Both the position numbers and the translations under genes were made by a program. Shown in pieces: positions 1-12,635 of a stretch of DNA of 64,000 nt. Position 1 is the first letter of the stretch. Each line of letters begins with the position of its first letter. The DNA is from Leucobacter zeae (GTDB taxonomy: Bacteria > Actinomycetota > Actinomycetes > Actinomycetales > Microbacteriaceae): assembly GCF_016758175.1 (NCBI RefSeq), contig NZ_QYAB01000001.1, positions 1,839,850 to 1,903,849 on the forward strand, read 5' to 3'. The notes under the pieces are model-generated. The model did not search any database. It was not told the origin of the DNA and worked only from the letters and a program-made list of their open reading frames with translations.

Positions 1-475
1 GGTCGGCGTACCAGCCCGCGGCGGGCGATGGTTCAGTCACGATAGGTCCCTTCGGAGTGCCAGGTATCGGAAGAGTGAGCAGCGCATCGCCTGCCGAGGT
101 ATCGACCCGCCGCGCCACCGGATCGCTGTGCTGCACGTCCGCGGCGGAGACGACACCACGACGCAGGGGCGGCCCGGAGCGGGATCCCGCCTCCGGTCGC
201 CATCAGGCATCGTGCGCCACCGCATCCGCTGCGCCTGCTCTGGCTCATGGGGACCTCTCGGTTCGCTGCATCCCCCATGCGTTGGCCAGACTACAGGCGG
301 AACCGGACCAGGGCCATCTCATCGACCGATCCGCCGCCCGTGTCTGCAGGGGAGCGGTGGCCGGGCCGGGACGGCCCGCCTGACGGCCACGATTCCGAGC
401 CGGGTGTAGACTGTATCGGCGCGCTCAGCAGCTGAGATCCCGCGCTCGAACCCCACAGAACCGGAGAAGCACTGC
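1..475. other. Upstream region with no recognisable gene
   Basis: This is the left edge of the window before efp. All three frames on both strands give only short, compositionally biased reading frames (Arg, Pro, Gly and Ala rich) without a recognisable domain, so no gene is called. It could contain the far end of a gene whose body lies outside the window. The last 70 bases hold the efp promoter and ribosome binding site. Confidence 0.5.
405..412 (+). promoter_or_regulatory. Possible -10 box for efp
   Basis: TGTAGACT is an extended -10 type element. Its hexamer, TAGACT, recurs in front of other genes in this window. No convincing -35 lies at 16-18 bp. The efp ribosome binding site GGAGA is at 463-467, about 8 bases before the ATG. 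Confidence 0.35.
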
Positions 476-1039
476 ATGGCAACCTCGAACGACATCAAGA
501 ACGGCACCGTGATCAAGGAGAACGGGCAGCTGTGGAGCGTAATCGAGTTCCAGCACGTCAAGCCGGGCAAGGGCGGCGCCTTCGTGCGCACCAAGCAGAA
601 GAACGTCGTCTCGGGCAAGATCATCGACAAGACCTACAACGCCGGTGCGAAGATCGAGACCGCGAACGTTGACCGCCGCGACTACCAGTACCTGTACCAG
701 GACGGCGCCGACTACGTCTTCATGGATCAGGCCGACTACGACCAGCTGACCGTCTCGGCCGTCGTCGTGGGCGATGCCGCACGCTTCATGCTCGAGAACC
801 AGCAGGTGCAGATCGGCCTGCACGAGGGCGAGCCGCTCTACCTCGAGATGCCCGCCTCCGTCGTGCTCGAGGTCACCTACACCGAGCCGGGCCTGCAGGG
901 CGACCGCTCGACCGGCGGCACCAAGCCCGCGACCGTCGAGACCGGCGCCGAGATCCAGGTCCCGCTGTTCCTCGAGACCGGCACCAAGGTCAAGGTCGAC
1001 ACCCGCACGGGCGACTACCTCGGTCGCGTGAACGACTAG
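476..1039 (+). CDS. efp: Translation elongation factor P
   Basis: EF-P binds between the P and E sites of stalled ribosomes and promotes peptide bond formation at polyproline stretches. The 187-residue product has the usual length and three beta-barrel domains: KOW-like N-terminal, central OB, and C-terminal OB ending in [12 protein letters not shown]. The conserved domain I loop reads KPGKGGAF, with Lys32 at the tip where other species carry lysine or arginine modifications. The ATG follows a GGAGA box. nusB begins 6 bases after the stop, so the two genes are almost certainly co-transcribed. No modification enzyme gene is visible nearby. Confidence 0.96.
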   Translation: MATSNDIKNGTVIKENGQLWSVIEFQHVKPGKGGAFVRTKQKNVVSGKIIDKTYNAGAKIETANVDRRDYQYLYQDGADYVFMDQADYDQLTVSAVVVGDAARFMLENQQVQIGLHEGEPLYLEMPASVVLEVTYTEPGLQGDRSTGGTKPATVETGAEIQVPLFLETGTKVKVDTRTGDYLGRVND

Positions 1040-1045
1040 TCCTCG

Positions 1046-1462
1046 GTGTCTGCACGTACCAAGGCGCGCAAGCGCGCCCTCGACATGCTCTTCCAGGCCG
1101 ATGTGCGGGAGGAGTCGATCGCCGCGATCGTCAACGCCGAGGCGAAGCGGGCGTCGGCCGAACCCGAACGCGCCGCCTCGTGGCTCTATGCCCGCGAGAT
1201 CGTCGACGGCGTCACCGACCATCGCGAGGAGATCGACGAGCTCATCATGAGCTACGCCCAGGGCTGGACCCTCGAGCGGATGCCGCACGTCGATCGCGCC
1301 CTGCTGCGCCTCGCCTCGTGGGAGATCCTCTACAACGACGAGGTGCCGACCGCGGTGGCCATCGACGAGGCCGTCGAACTCGCCAAGGAGTACTCGACCG
1401 ACGATTCGGGTCGCTTCGTGAACGGCGTGCTCGGCAAGATCGCGGATCACGCCAGGGCGTAG
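1046..1462 (+). CDS. nusB: Transcription antitermination factor NusB
   Basis: NusB pairs with NusE (ribosomal protein S10) on boxA RNA and supports antitermination of rRNA transcription. The 138-residue all-alpha protein starts at GTG with [18 protein letters not shown], the typical Arg-rich N-terminus. It continues with the [17 protein letters not shown] and [14 protein letters not shown] helices, and ends [17 protein letters not shown]. Length and motifs fit the family. It lies 6 bases after efp. A long hairpin follows it, so efp-nusB probably forms its own unit ahead of the pyrimidine genes. Confidence 0.94.
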   Translation: MSARTKARKRALDMLFQADVREESIAAIVNAEAKRASAEPERAASWLYAREIVDGVTDHREEIDELIMSYAQGWTLERMPHVDRALLRLASWEILYNDEVPTAVAIDEAVELAKEYSTDDSGRFVNGVLGKIADHARA

Positions 1463-1475
1463 GCTCGGAACGATC

Positions 1476-1531
1476 CCGAAGGGCGGGACGCGCGCAAGAC
1501 ACTCCGGATCCGCGCGCGTTCCGCCCTTCGG
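1476..1531 (+). terminator. Hairpin after nusB
   Basis: The arms CGAAGGGCGG (1477-1486) and CCGCCCTTCG (1521-1530) are perfectly complementary and are extended inward by GC-rich pairing (GCGCG against CGCGC). There is no T-run after the stem, as is common in high-GC actinobacteria. The hairpin separates efp-nusB from the pyr operon. Confidence 0.6.
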
Positions 1532-1578
1532 CGTATCCGGATGCGCTAAGCTGGACCGGTAACAGCTTTTCTTTAAGA

Positions 1579-1602
1579 CCGTCCGGTGAGGCGGAGAAGG
1601 GG
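1579..1602 (+). promoter_or_regulatory. PyrR-binding RNA loop overlapping the pyrR ribosome binding site
   Basis: TCCGGTGAGGC at 1582-1592 fits the core of the known PyrR recognition loop (UCCNGNGAGGY). The loop GGTGA is closed by CC/GG pairs and then by G1581-C1592, C1580-G1593 and C1579-G1594. The 3' side of this stem runs into the Shine-Dalgarno tract GGAGAAGGGG (1593-1602), 7 bases before the pyrR ATG. PyrR bound with UMP should therefore hide the ribosome binding site, as described for mycobacteria. The match is seen directly; the translational mechanism is inferred. Confidence 0.7.
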
Positions 1603-1609
1603 GGCTCGA

Positions 1610-2170
1610 ATGACGGGTACGCGAACGGTGCTGGAAAGCGCCGACATCTCGCGCGCGCTGACTCGAATCTCGCACGAAATCATCGAAGCGAACAAGGGCG
1701 TCGACGGCCTCGTACTCGTAGGCATTCCCACTCGCGGCGTGGTGCTGGCGAAGCGCATCGCGGAGACGATCTCCCGCATCGAGGGCGTGCCGCTCTCCGC
1801 AGGCAGCCTCGACATCACGCTGTACCGCGACGACCTCGCGAAGCATCCCACGCGTGCGCCCCAGCCGACCGACATGCCGGCGTCCGGCATCGACGGCGCC
1901 ACGGTCGTGCTCGTGGACGACGTACTCTACTCCGGCCGCACCGTCCGCGCGGCGCTCGATGCGCTGAACGATCACGGCCGCCCCAGGGCCGTGCGCCTCG
2001 CCGCGCTCGTCGATCGCGGCCACCGCGAGCTGCCGATCCGCGCCGACTACATCGGGAAGAACCTCCCGAGCGCCAAGCACGAGCGGATCTCCGTGCGTCT
2101 CCAGGAGATCGACGGCGAGGACGCGGTCACGATCAGCTCGGGCGCGACCGCCGCGGAGGGGACCGCATGA
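1610..2170 (+). CDS. pyrR: Pyrimidine operon regulator / uracil phosphoribosyltransferase PyrR
   Basis: PyrR senses UMP and binds the pyr leader RNA; many homologues also have weak uracil phosphoribosyltransferase activity. The 186-residue protein has the type I phosphoribosyltransferase fold. The PRPP loop is [18 protein letters not shown], and it carries [14 protein letters not shown] and the C-terminal EIDGEDAV segment. I chose the ATG at 1610 because it lies 7 bases after GGAGAAGGGG; an upstream ATG at 1586 would start inside the regulatory hairpin. The stop overlaps the pyrB start (ATGA), so it leads a coupled operon. Confidence 0.95.
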   Translation: MTGTRTVLESADISRALTRISHEIIEANKGVDGLVLVGIPTRGVVLAKRIAETISRIEGVPLSAGSLDITLYRDDLAKHPTRAPQPTDMPASGIDGATVVLVDDVLYSGRTVRAALDALNDHGRPRAVRLAALVDRGHRELPIRADYIGKNLPSAKHERISVRLQEIDGEDAVTISSGATAAEGTA

Positions 2171-3123
2171 GGCACCTGCTCGATACCCGGACGCTGAGCC
2201 GGGAGGATGCGATCCTGATCCTCGACACCGCCGAGGACATGGCCGCCACGCAGCATCGCGAGGTCAAAAAGCTCCCGACGCTCCGCGGCAAGACCGTCGT
2301 CAACCTGTTCTTCGAGGACTCGACCCGTACGCGGATCTCCTTCGAGGCGGCCGCGAAGCGCCTGAGCGCCGACGTGATCAACTTCAGCGCGAAGGGATCG
2401 TCGGTCTCGAAGGGCGAGTCGCTCAAGGACACGGCGCAGACCCTGCAGGCGATCGGCGCCGACGGCGTCGTGATCCGGCACTCGGGCTCCGGCGCCCCGC
2501 ACCGGCTCGCGAGCAGCGGGTGGATCGACGCCGGCGTGCTCAACGCGGGCGACGGCACCCACGAGCACCCCACGCAGGCACTGCTCGACGCGTTCACGAT
2601 GCGCCGACGCCTGTTCGGCGAGACGAGCCGGGGTCGCGACCTCGACGGCATCTCGGTCGTGATCGTCGGCGACATCGCGCACTCGCGGGTCGCACGGTCG
2701 AACCTCTGGCTCCTGACGGCGCTCGGGGCGCAGGTCAGCTTCGTGGCCCCCGAGACGCTCATCCCGTTCGGCGCACGGCAGTGGCCCGTCGCCGTGCACC
2801 ACTCGCTCGACGAGGCGCTCCGCATCGAGCGCCCCGACGTCGTCATGCTGCTCCGCATCCAGACCGAACGCATGCACGCCGCGTTCTTCCCGAACGAGCG
2901 CGAGTACGCCCGCAACTGGGGACTCGACGACGCGCGTCTCGCGACGCTGCCGGAGCGCACGCTCGTCATGCACCCCGGCCCCATGAACCGCGGCCTCGAG
3001 ATCTCGTCGGGCGCAGCGGACTCCGCGCGGTCGACCGTGCTCGAGCAGGTGGCGAACGGTGTCTCCGTGCGCATGGCCGCCCTGTACCTACTGCTGTCCG
3101 GCGAACGAGGAGAGAACGCATGA
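2167..3123 (+). CDS. pyrB: Aspartate carbamoyltransferase catalytic chain
   Basis: It condenses carbamoyl phosphate and aspartate to N-carbamoylaspartate, the first committed step of UMP synthesis. The 318-residue protein has the carbamoyl-phosphate loop STRTRISFE at residues 52-60, [10 protein letters not shown] for the active site, and LLRIQTERM and HPGPMNRG in the aspartate domain. The length is standard for the catalytic chain. No pyrI regulatory subunit is present, as usual in actinobacteria. The start overlaps the pyrR stop and the stop overlaps the pyrC start, both as ATGA. Confidence 0.97.
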   Translation: MRHLLDTRTLSREDAILILDTAEDMAATQHREVKKLPTLRGKTVVNLFFEDSTRTRISFEAAAKRLSADVINFSAKGSSVSKGESLKDTAQTLQAIGADGVVIRHSGSGAPHRLASSGWIDAGVLNAGDGTHEHPTQALLDAFTMRRRLFGETSRGRDLDGISVVIVGDIAHSRVARSNLWLLTALGAQVSFVAPETLIPFGARQWPVAVHHSLDEALRIERPDVVMLLRIQTERMHAAFFPNEREYARNWGLDDARLATLPERTLVMHPGPMNRGLEISSGAADSARSTVLEQVANGVSVRMAALYLLLSGERGENA

Positions 3124-4532
3124 GCCCCACCGGAACGATCGACGCCGACATCCTGATCCGCGGCGCCCGCATCGCGGGGGATCTCGCCGAGCGCGGCGCC
3201 GACCACCTGAGCGCACCCGCGGTCGACCTCCGGATCTCGGGCGGACGGATCGCCGAGCGCGCATCCCAGACCGACGGCGGCCTCCAGCCGCGCGATGGGG
3301 AGCGCGTCATCGAGGCCGACGGCCTCGTCGCGATGACGGGCCTCGTCGATCTCCACACGCACCTGCGCGAGCCGGGGTTCGAGCAGTCCGAGACCGTGCT
3401 CACGGGCACGCGCGCCGCGGCGGCGGGCGGGTTCACGACCGTCTTCGCAATGGCGAACACGATGCCGGTGCAGGACACCGCCGGAGTCGTCGAGCAGGTG
3501 CAGGCCCTCGGCGAGTCGGCCGGGTACGCGACCGTGCGCCCGATCGGCGCCGTGACCGAAGACCTCGGCGGAGCGAAGCTCAGCGAGATCGGCGCGATGG
3601 CGCAGTCCCGCGCGGCGGTCCGCGTGTTCTCGGACGACGGCAAGTGCGTGCACGATCCGCTGCTCATGCGGCGGGCGCTCGAGTACGTGAAGACCTTCGA
3701 CGGCGTCATCGCCCAGCACGCGCAGGATCCCCGCCTCACCGAGGGGGCCCAGATGAACGAGGGCGTGCTCTCGAGCGAGCTCGGCCTCAAGGGCTGGCCC
3801 GCCGTGGCCGAGGAGTCGATCATCGCCCGCGACGTGCTGCTCGCCGAGCACGTCGGCGCACGACTGCATATCTGCCATCTCTCGACCGCGGGGTCGGTCG
3901 AGGTGATCCGGTGGGCGAAGGCCCGGGGCGTGCAGGTGACCGCCGAGGTCACGCCGCACCATCTCATCCTCACCGAGGAGCTCGCTCGGACGTACGACCC
4001 GCGCTACAAGGTGAACCCGCCCCTCCGGCGCGATGCCGACGTCCGCGCGCTGCGCCAGGCGGTCGCGGACGGGATCATCGACATCATCGCCACCGACCAC
4101 GCGCCGCATCCCCTCGAGGCGAAGGAGTGCGAGTGGAGCGCGGCCGCGTTCGGCATGGTCGGACTCGAGTCGGCGCTGCCCATCGCGATCCTCACCCTGG
4201 TGCGCGAGGGGCATGCGAGCTGGGCGGAGCTCGAGACGCTCCTCTCGCAGAAGCCCGCTGAGATCGGGCGCCTGGGCGACGTCCTTCCCGGTGGTCATCC
4301 GAGCGCGCTCGTGCCGGGCGAGCGGGCGGACCTCGTCCTCGTTGACCCGAGCGGCTCGAGCGAGTTCGGCACCGAGGATCTGCGCGGCCTGAGCGTGAAC
4401 TCGCCGTTCCTCGGCATGCAACTGCCGGGACGCGTCGCCTACACGCTGCGCGGCGGGTTCCCCACCCTCGACGACGGCGAGCTCGCCTCCGTCGAGACCG
4501 CCGCAGCGCACGGGAACGGTGAGGTGCGGTGA
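3120..4532 (+). CDS. pyrC: Dihydroorotase, class I
   Basis: A zinc enzyme that cyclises N-carbamoylaspartate to dihydroorotate. The 470-residue amidohydrolase has the metal motif HTHLREPG starting at His79, further metal-ligand histidines in CHLSTAG and TPHHL, and the catalytic aspartate in ATDHAPH. The NTMP and KVNPPLR motifs also fit class I enzymes. It is about 40 residues longer than typical, mostly from an N-terminal insert (residues 20-60) rich in Ala, Arg and Gly. It is coupled to pyrB by ATGA and to the next gene by GTGA. Confidence 0.96.
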   Translation: MSPTGTIDADILIRGARIAGDLAERGADHLSAPAVDLRISGGRIAERASQTDGGLQPRDGERVIEADGLVAMTGLVDLHTHLREPGFEQSETVLTGTRAAAAGGFTTVFAMANTMPVQDTAGVVEQVQALGESAGYATVRPIGAVTEDLGGAKLSEIGAMAQSRAAVRVFSDDGKCVHDPLLMRRALEYVKTFDGVIAQHAQDPRLTEGAQMNEGVLSSELGLKGWPAVAEESIIARDVLLAEHVGARLHICHLSTAGSVEVIRWAKARGVQVTAEVTPHHLILTEELARTYDPRYKVNPPLRRDADVRALRQAVADGIIDIIATDHAPHPLEAKECEWSAAAFGMVGLESALPIAILTLVREGHASWAELETLLSQKPAEIGRLGDVLPGGHPSALVPGERADLVLVDPSGSSEFGTEDLRGLSVNSPFLGMQLPGRVAYTLRGGFPTLDDGELASVETAAAHGNGEVR

Positions 4533-5146
4533 GCCGCACGTCATTCGCGATCCTCATGATCGCGATCGCCGCCGCGGTGCTGCTGCTCATGTGGCTCGCG
4601 TGGCGCGGCCGACGACGACGGGACTCGGCGATCGTGGTCAGCACGACCTCGGCCGCCGAGATCGCCTCGGACCGCCGGCTCGCATCGTTCGCCGACGTCC
4701 CGTACGTCTCGACGACGCCGGTCGGTTCGCCGTTCGAACGGATAGCGATCCCCGGGCTCGACTACAAGGGCCCCGCCGACCTCGTCGTCACCGCATCGGG
4801 CGTGATGATCTCAGTGGCGGGCGCGCCCGAGGTCGCGCTTCCGGTCGCGCAGCTGCGCGGCACGGGCACCGCGAACGGCAGGGTCGGCAAGATCGTCGAG
4901 CGCGACGGGCTGTCGCTCCTGCGATGGGTGCCGGCAGCCGCTCCCGGCCCCGAGCGCGAGTTCGAGTCGGCCTTCCGCTTCACAGACCCGGCGCAGCAGC
5001 AGCGCTTCGCCGCAGCGATCGTCTCGCTCGACGAGGCGGCGCCCCGTACACATTCAGCATCGCCGGTCGCTCCGCAGGACGCGGAGCGACCGGATACAGC
5101 CACGCAGCGCGAGAACGCTGCGCACACGACCCAGGAGGACGCGTGA
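4529..5146 (+). CDS. Membrane-anchored PH-like domain protein of the pyr operon
   Basis: A 205-residue protein of unknown function. An N-terminal transmembrane helix (about residues 6-26, [15 protein letters not shown]) is followed by an RGRRRR stop-transfer cluster. A cytoplasmic beta-rich domain of about 120 residues resembles bacterial PH-like domains, with [16 protein letters not shown] and [16 protein letters not shown]. The tail is Ser, Thr and Ala rich and probably disordered. It starts at GTG overlapping the pyrC stop and its own stop overlaps the carA GTG, so it is translated as part of the operon. Tight coupling suggests a role tied to pyrimidine synthesis, perhaps membrane tethering, but this is inference. 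Confidence 0.75.
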   Translation: MSRTSFAILMIAIAAAVLLLMWLAWRGRRRRDSAIVVSTTSAAEIASDRRLASFADVPYVSTTPVGSPFERIAIPGLDYKGPADLVVTASGVMISVAGAPEVALPVAQLRGTGTANGRVGKIVERDGLSLLRWVPAAAPGPEREFESAFRFTDPAQQQRFAAAIVSLDEAAPRTHSASPVAPQDAERPDTATQRENAAHTTQEDA

Positions 5147-6371
5147 CCACCCACACCGCAGCAACCGGAGTCACCGCCCCGCCGGCCTCCGCCATTCCCG
5201 CAGGCCAGGCCGTGCTCGTGCTCGAGGACGGCTCGCGATACGTCGGGCGCGCGTACGGCGCGACCGGGCGCACGCTCGGCGAGGCGGTCTTCTCGACCGG
5301 CATGACCGGATACCAGGAGACGCTGACCGACCCGTCGTACGCCGGGCAGATCGTGCTCATGACGACTCCCCACGTCGGCAACACCGGCGCGAACGACACC
5401 GACATGGAGTCCCGCAAGATCTGGGTCTCGGGCTTCGTGGTCCGCGACCCCGCACGCCGGGTCTCGAACTTCCGCGCGGAGCGGTCCCTCGACGAGGACC
5501 TCGTGAACGACGGCGTGGTCGGCATCTCGGGCATCGACACCCGCGCGGTGACCCGCCGCATCCGCTCCGCGGGCGCCATGCGCGCCGGCGTCTTCTCGGG
5601 GGCCGATTTCGCCCTCGGCGAGGACGAGCAGCTCGCCCTCGTGCGCGAGCAGGACGCGATGGCGGGCAAGAACCTCTCGGCCGAGGTCACGACCCCCGAG
5701 CGCTACGACGTGCCCGCGAAGGCGGACGTCGCTCGCGTCGGGTCGATCGCCGTGCTCGACCTCGGGATCAAGCGCGCCACCGTGCAGTACCTCTCCGACC
5801 ACGGATTCGACGTGATCGTGCTGCCCGCGGCGACGACGGTCGAGGAGATCCGGGCGATCGGCCCCGACGCGCTCTTCTACTCCAACGGACCGGGGGATCC
5901 CGCGGCCAGCGACGCGCAGGTCGAACTGCTCCGCGAGCTGCTGCGCGACGGCGTGCCCTACTTCGGCATCTGCTTCGGCAACCAGCTGCTCGGCCGGGCT
6001 CTCGGCTTCGACACCTACAAGCTGCCCTTCGGTCACCGCGGCATCAACCAGCCGGTGCTCGACAAGCGCACCGGGCGCGTCGAGATCACCGCGCAGAACC
6101 ACGGCTTCGCGGTCGATGCGCCGCTCGAGGGCGAGATCGACTCCCCGCAGGGCTTCGGTCGCGTCCAGGTGAGCCACTACAGCCTCAACGACCAGGTGGT
6201 CGAGGGGCTCGAGTGCCTCGACATCCCGGCGTTCTCGGTGCAGTACCACCCCGAGGCCGCCGCCGGCCCGCACGACGCCTTCTACCTCTTCGATCGCTTC
6301 CGCCAGCTGGTCACGGACCTCGCCTCGGCGTCGAACACTGCACACGGCGAGACCGCCAAGGAGACCCACTA

Positions 6372-6372
<1 letters not shown>
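5143..6372 (+). CDS. carA: Carbamoyl-phosphate synthase small subunit
   Basis: The glutaminase subunit hydrolyses glutamine and channels ammonia to CarB. The 409-residue protein has the CPSase small-chain domain first ([20 protein letters not shown]), then a class I glutamine amidotransferase domain. The nucleophile is Cys277 in [15 protein letters not shown], and His and Glu of the triad are in VQYHPEA. The segment reads CFGNQ where many family members have CLGHQ. The start is a GTG that overlaps the preceding stop and follows an AGGAGGA box. The stop shares one base with the carB ATG. Confidence 0.97.
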
Positions 6373-9679
<3,307 letters not shown>

Positions 9680-9683
<4 letters not shown>

Positions 9684-10534
9684 GCCGGGCATTCGGTGTC
9701 CGGCTCGGTGAGGCGCTCGCCGAGCGTCGGCACCTGTGCGCGGGCATCGATCCGCACGCGGCGCTCCTCGCCGACTGGGGCCTCGACGACGACGCGGCCG
9801 GCGCCGAGCGGATGGGCCGCGAGGTCGTCGCGGCGTCCGCCGGCGTGGCCGCGTGCGTGAAGCCCCAGGTCGCCTTCTTCGAGCGTTTCGGATCGGCGGG
9901 GATCGCGGCGCTCGAGCGCGTGCTCGCCGACGCGCGCGCCGCGGGCCTCCTGGTGATCGCCGACGTCAAGCGCGGCGATATCGGGACGAGTTTCGCGGCG
10001 TACGCCGACGCCTGGCTCACGCCGGGGTCGCCGCTCGAGGCCGACGCCATGACGGTCGCCGCATATCAGGGCTTCGGCAGCCTCGCCGGCGGCTTCCGCC
10101 ACGTGCGCGAGCACGGGAAGGGCCTGTTCGTGCTCGCGGCGACCTCGAATCCCGAGGCGCGTGAGGTGCAGACCGCGGTCCGCGCCGATGGTCGCACGAT
10201 CGCCCGCTCGATCGTCGACGACGCGCTCGCGTTCGAGTCGCCGCTCGACGCGCACGTGAAATCGATCGGCGTCGTACTCGGAGCGACCCTCGACCTCGCC
10301 GACTTCGGGATCGATGTCTCGCTCCCGCCCGCCAGCCCGGCGCTTCCGGTGCTCGCGCCCGGGTTCGGGCACCAGGGGGCCAGGATCGAGGACGCGCGCG
10401 CGATCTTCGGCGGACTCGGCTGGGCCCTGCTCGCGAACGAGTCCCGCGGCATCCTCTCCGGAGGCGCCGACGGTCTCGCCGATCGCATCCGGGCGCGGTC
10501 GGAAGCGCTCGCCGACGCACTCGCGGTAGCCTAG
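9680..10534 (+). CDS. pyrF: Orotidine 5'-phosphate decarboxylase
   Basis: It decarboxylates OMP to UMP, the last step of the pathway. The 284-residue product is the longer mycobacterial-type enzyme, with CAGIDPH near the N-terminus, the catalytic ADVKRGDIG motif near residue 95, and [12 protein letters not shown] at the phosphate-binding end. The ATG overlaps the carB stop. No pyrD or pyrE is present in the window, so dihydroorotate dehydrogenase and orotate phosphoribosyltransferase must be elsewhere. Confidence 0.96.
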
Positions 10535-10579
10535 AGTCTGCAACGGAAACCGAAGCCGATCAGGGGCGGAAGGAAGAGG

Positions 10580-11494
10580 ATGAGCGACACGCAGGGGGAT
10601 ACGGATCGCATCATGCCCGAGGTCGACCGCGAGGCCGCGAACCGCGCGGCCATCGCGGCCAGGCAGGCGAGGGCCGAGCTGAAGCGCAAGCTGCGCACCG
10701 GGGAGCTGTCTCCGTTGAAGGCCCTCGAGCAGTCCCGCGTGCCCGGCAGCCCGGCGGCGAGCCTGCGGATCACCGACTTCCTGCTCTCGTTCCCCGCGAT
10801 CGGCAGCGTCAAGGCGGATCGGATCCGCCGCGACCTCGCGATCTCGGATCGCAAGCGCCTCGGCGGCCTCGGGAAGCTCCAGCGCGAGCGCCTCGAGCGC
10901 TTCGTCCGCGAGCGTACTGGCGCCCGTCAGACGGGCGGGCGCCCGCCCCTCACCGTGCTGGCCGGCCCCACCGCCGTGGGCAAGGGAACGGTCGCCGCCT
11001 ACGTGCGCGAGCACCACCCCGAGGTGCGTCTGTCCGTCTCGGCCACGACGCGCAAACCGCGCCCGGGCGAGGAGCACGGCGTGCACTACTACTTCGTCGA
11101 CGACGAGGGTTTCGATCGCATGCTCGCCTCGGACGATCTGCTCGAGTGGGCGACCGTGCACAACCAGTCCCGGTACGGCACGCCCCGAGGCCCGGCCGTC
11201 GAGGCGGCCAGGCGCGGTGAGCTCATGCTCCTCGAGATCGATCTCCAGGGCGCCAGGCAGGTGCGCGCGAGCATGCCCGAGGCGCGACTCGTGTTCCTCG
11301 CGCCTCCGAGCTGGGACGAACTCGTCAATCGGCTCGTCGGACGCGGCACCGAGGACGCCGAGGAGCGCGCGCGACGACTCGAAACCGCGAAGGTCGAACT
11401 CGCCGCTGCGGACGAGTTCGACGAGATCATCGTGAACGACGAGGTGCCGCGCGCGGCCGCGCGCCTCGTCGAGCTCATGCGAGGAGACGCGTAG
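10580..11494 (+). CDS. gmk: Fusion of mIHF nucleoid protein and guanylate kinase
   Basis: The 304-residue protein joins two normally separate actinobacterial neighbours. Residues about 20-110 match the mycobacterial integration host factor type: [18 protein letters not shown], then [21 protein letters not shown] and [15 protein letters not shown], which form its DNA-binding helix-two-turn-helix. Residues about 119-304 are guanylate kinase (GMP + ATP to GDP + ADP), with P-loop [26 protein letters not shown] and [12 protein letters not shown]. There is no internal stop or frameshift. The ATG follows GGAAGAGG. The fusion may be processed or may place the kinase on DNA; that is inference. Confidence 0.93.
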   Translation: MSDTQGDTDRIMPEVDREAANRAAIAARQARAELKRKLRTGELSPLKALEQSRVPGSPAASLRITDFLLSFPAIGSVKADRIRRDLAISDRKRLGGLGKLQRERLERFVRERTGARQTGGRPPLTVLAGPTAVGKGTVAAYVREHHPEVRLSVSATTRKPRPGEEHGVHYYFVDDEGFDRMLASDDLLEWATVHNQSRYGTPRGPAVEAARRGELMLLEIDLQGARQVRASMPEARLVFLAPPSWDELVNRLVGRGTEDAEERARRLETAKVELAAADEFDEIIVNDEVPRAAARLVELMRGDA

Positions 11495-12486
11495 TGCCGT
11501 TTCCGGCGGACCTCGGGTTCGTCGCGGCGCAGGCGGAGCTCGCCGGGCTCGACCCGCGTCAGTTCCTCGGCATCCCGCTCGCGCTGCTCGGAGCGGCGTT
11601 CCTCGCCTTCGGAGCGCAGTACCAGTCGCGAGGCCTGAACAAGGTCGAGCGGATCATGGGCGCGAGCGCTGGATCCGGCCTCTCGTTCGGGCACATCCGC
11701 AACATGCTGCGGCGTCCGTCGTGGGTATCGGGCACCGTGCTGCTGGGACTCGCCGTCGTCTTCCAGATCGGCTCCCTGTCGCTGTCCCCCCTGATCATCG
11801 TGCAGCCCATCGGCGTGGTGGGGCTCGTCATCACCTCGATCCTGAACTCGCGCATCAATCGCGTCCGCATCGGCAAGCGGGTGCGCGGCTCCATCGCCCT
11901 CGCAGTGGCCGGCATCATCATCTTCGTCACGGTCGCCGCGTTCACCGCCGCGGACCAGCCCGTCACCGACGCCAAGCTCCTGGCGATCCTCATCATCTTC
12001 GGCGCCGTGTTCGTGCTCTTCATGCTGCTCTTCGCCGTCTTCCGGCATCGCAGCGCCGCCCTCTTCTACATCGTCGGCGCAGGCACGCTCTACGGCTTCG
12101 TCGCGACGTTTGCCAAGGCCGTCATCGGGCGTCTCCAGCAGGGTGAGTTCGAGTGGCTCACCTGGGCCTGCGTCGGCGCCCTCGCTGTCGGCGCGCTCGT
12201 CGGCATGGTGTTCGTGCAGAACGCGTACTCGTCGGGGCCGCCGGACCTGGTGGTCGCCGGGCTCACCGTCATCGACCCCATCGTCGCGGTGCTGATCGGC
12301 ATCGTCGTGCTGGGCGAGGCCGCGCACGCGCCGGCCTGGGCGGCCGCCGTGTTCATCGGGTCCGGCGCGCTCGCGGTCGCCGGCGTACTCGGCCTGGCCA
12401 AGTTCCACCCGCAATCCGGCGCATCCGCATTGGAGGCGCCCGGCGCCCGGGATGCGACGGCATCGGGGGAGGGCCCCGCCCTCTGA
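11494..12486 (+). CDS. DMT-family (NIPA/EamA-like) membrane transporter
   Basis: A 330-residue integral membrane protein with about nine to ten hydrophobic helices. It resembles the drug/metabolite transporter superfamily, especially actinobacterial DMT proteins related to NIPA magnesium transporters: FGAQYQSRGLNKVE near the start, and SLSPLIIVQPIGVVGLVI and DPIVAVLIGIVVLGEAAHA in the repeats. The substrate is unknown. The GTG start shares one base with the gmk stop (TAGTG), so translation is coupled. This position after gmk is usually held by rpoZ in actinobacteria. Confidence 0.8.
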   Translation: MPFPADLGFVAAQAELAGLDPRQFLGIPLALLGAAFLAFGAQYQSRGLNKVERIMGASAGSGLSFGHIRNMLRRPSWVSGTVLLGLAVVFQIGSLSLSPLIIVQPIGVVGLVITSILNSRINRVRIGKRVRGSIALAVAGIIIFVTVAAFTAADQPVTDAKLLAILIIFGAVFVLFMLLFAVFRHRSAALFYIVGAGTLYGFVATFAKAVIGRLQQGEFEWLTWACVGALAVGALVGMVFVQNAYSSGPPDLVVAGLTVIDPIVAVLIGIVVLGEAAHAPAWAAAVFIGSGALAVAGVLGLAKFHPQSGASALEAPGARDATASGEGPAL

Positions 12487-12520
12487 CGCGGAACGTTCAG
12501 GCGACTTGCGCGCGCCACTT

Positions 12521-12550
12521 CATCAGATGTTAGAATTCATCAGATGTTAG
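12521..12550 (+). promoter_or_regulatory. Two direct repeats containing CATCAGATG operators
   Basis: CATCAGATGTTAG occurs at 12521-12533 and again at 12538-12550, 17 bp start to start. The core CATCAGATG is palindromic around its central A. The same core is found upstream of hemH (22811-22819) and efeU (24761-24769). The second copy directly abuts the IdeR box and lies about where the -35 region of the siderophore operon should be. These are proposed operators for a FadR-type GntR regulator; no direct proof. Confidence 0.6.
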
Positions 12551-12565
12551 GTTCGCCTAACTATC
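12547..12565 (+). promoter_or_regulatory. IdeR/DtxR iron box upstream of the siderophore operon
   Basis: TTAGGTTCGCCTAACTATC matches 15 of 19 positions of the DtxR/IdeR consensus TWAGGTWAGSCTWACCTWA, with the left half almost perfect. It lies 71 bp before the binding-protein start and overlaps the likely promoter. Iron-loaded IdeR would repress the operon. Confidence 0.78.
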
Positions 12566-12635
12566 ATGCGATGTAGTGACCACCACTCCGCATCTCCGTC
12601 CGACCGCCCAGCGGTCCGTCTGAAGGGATCGTCTC

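Noticed and set aside
33..383. Short open frames at the left edge on both strands
   Set aside because: No conserved domain, poor ribosome sites and extreme Arg/Pro/Ala bias.
425..2080. A 551-codon open frame on the minus strand across efp, nusB and pyrR
   Set aside because: It covers three well-supported plus-strand genes and their gaps and has a composition typical of antisense frames in GC-rich DNA.
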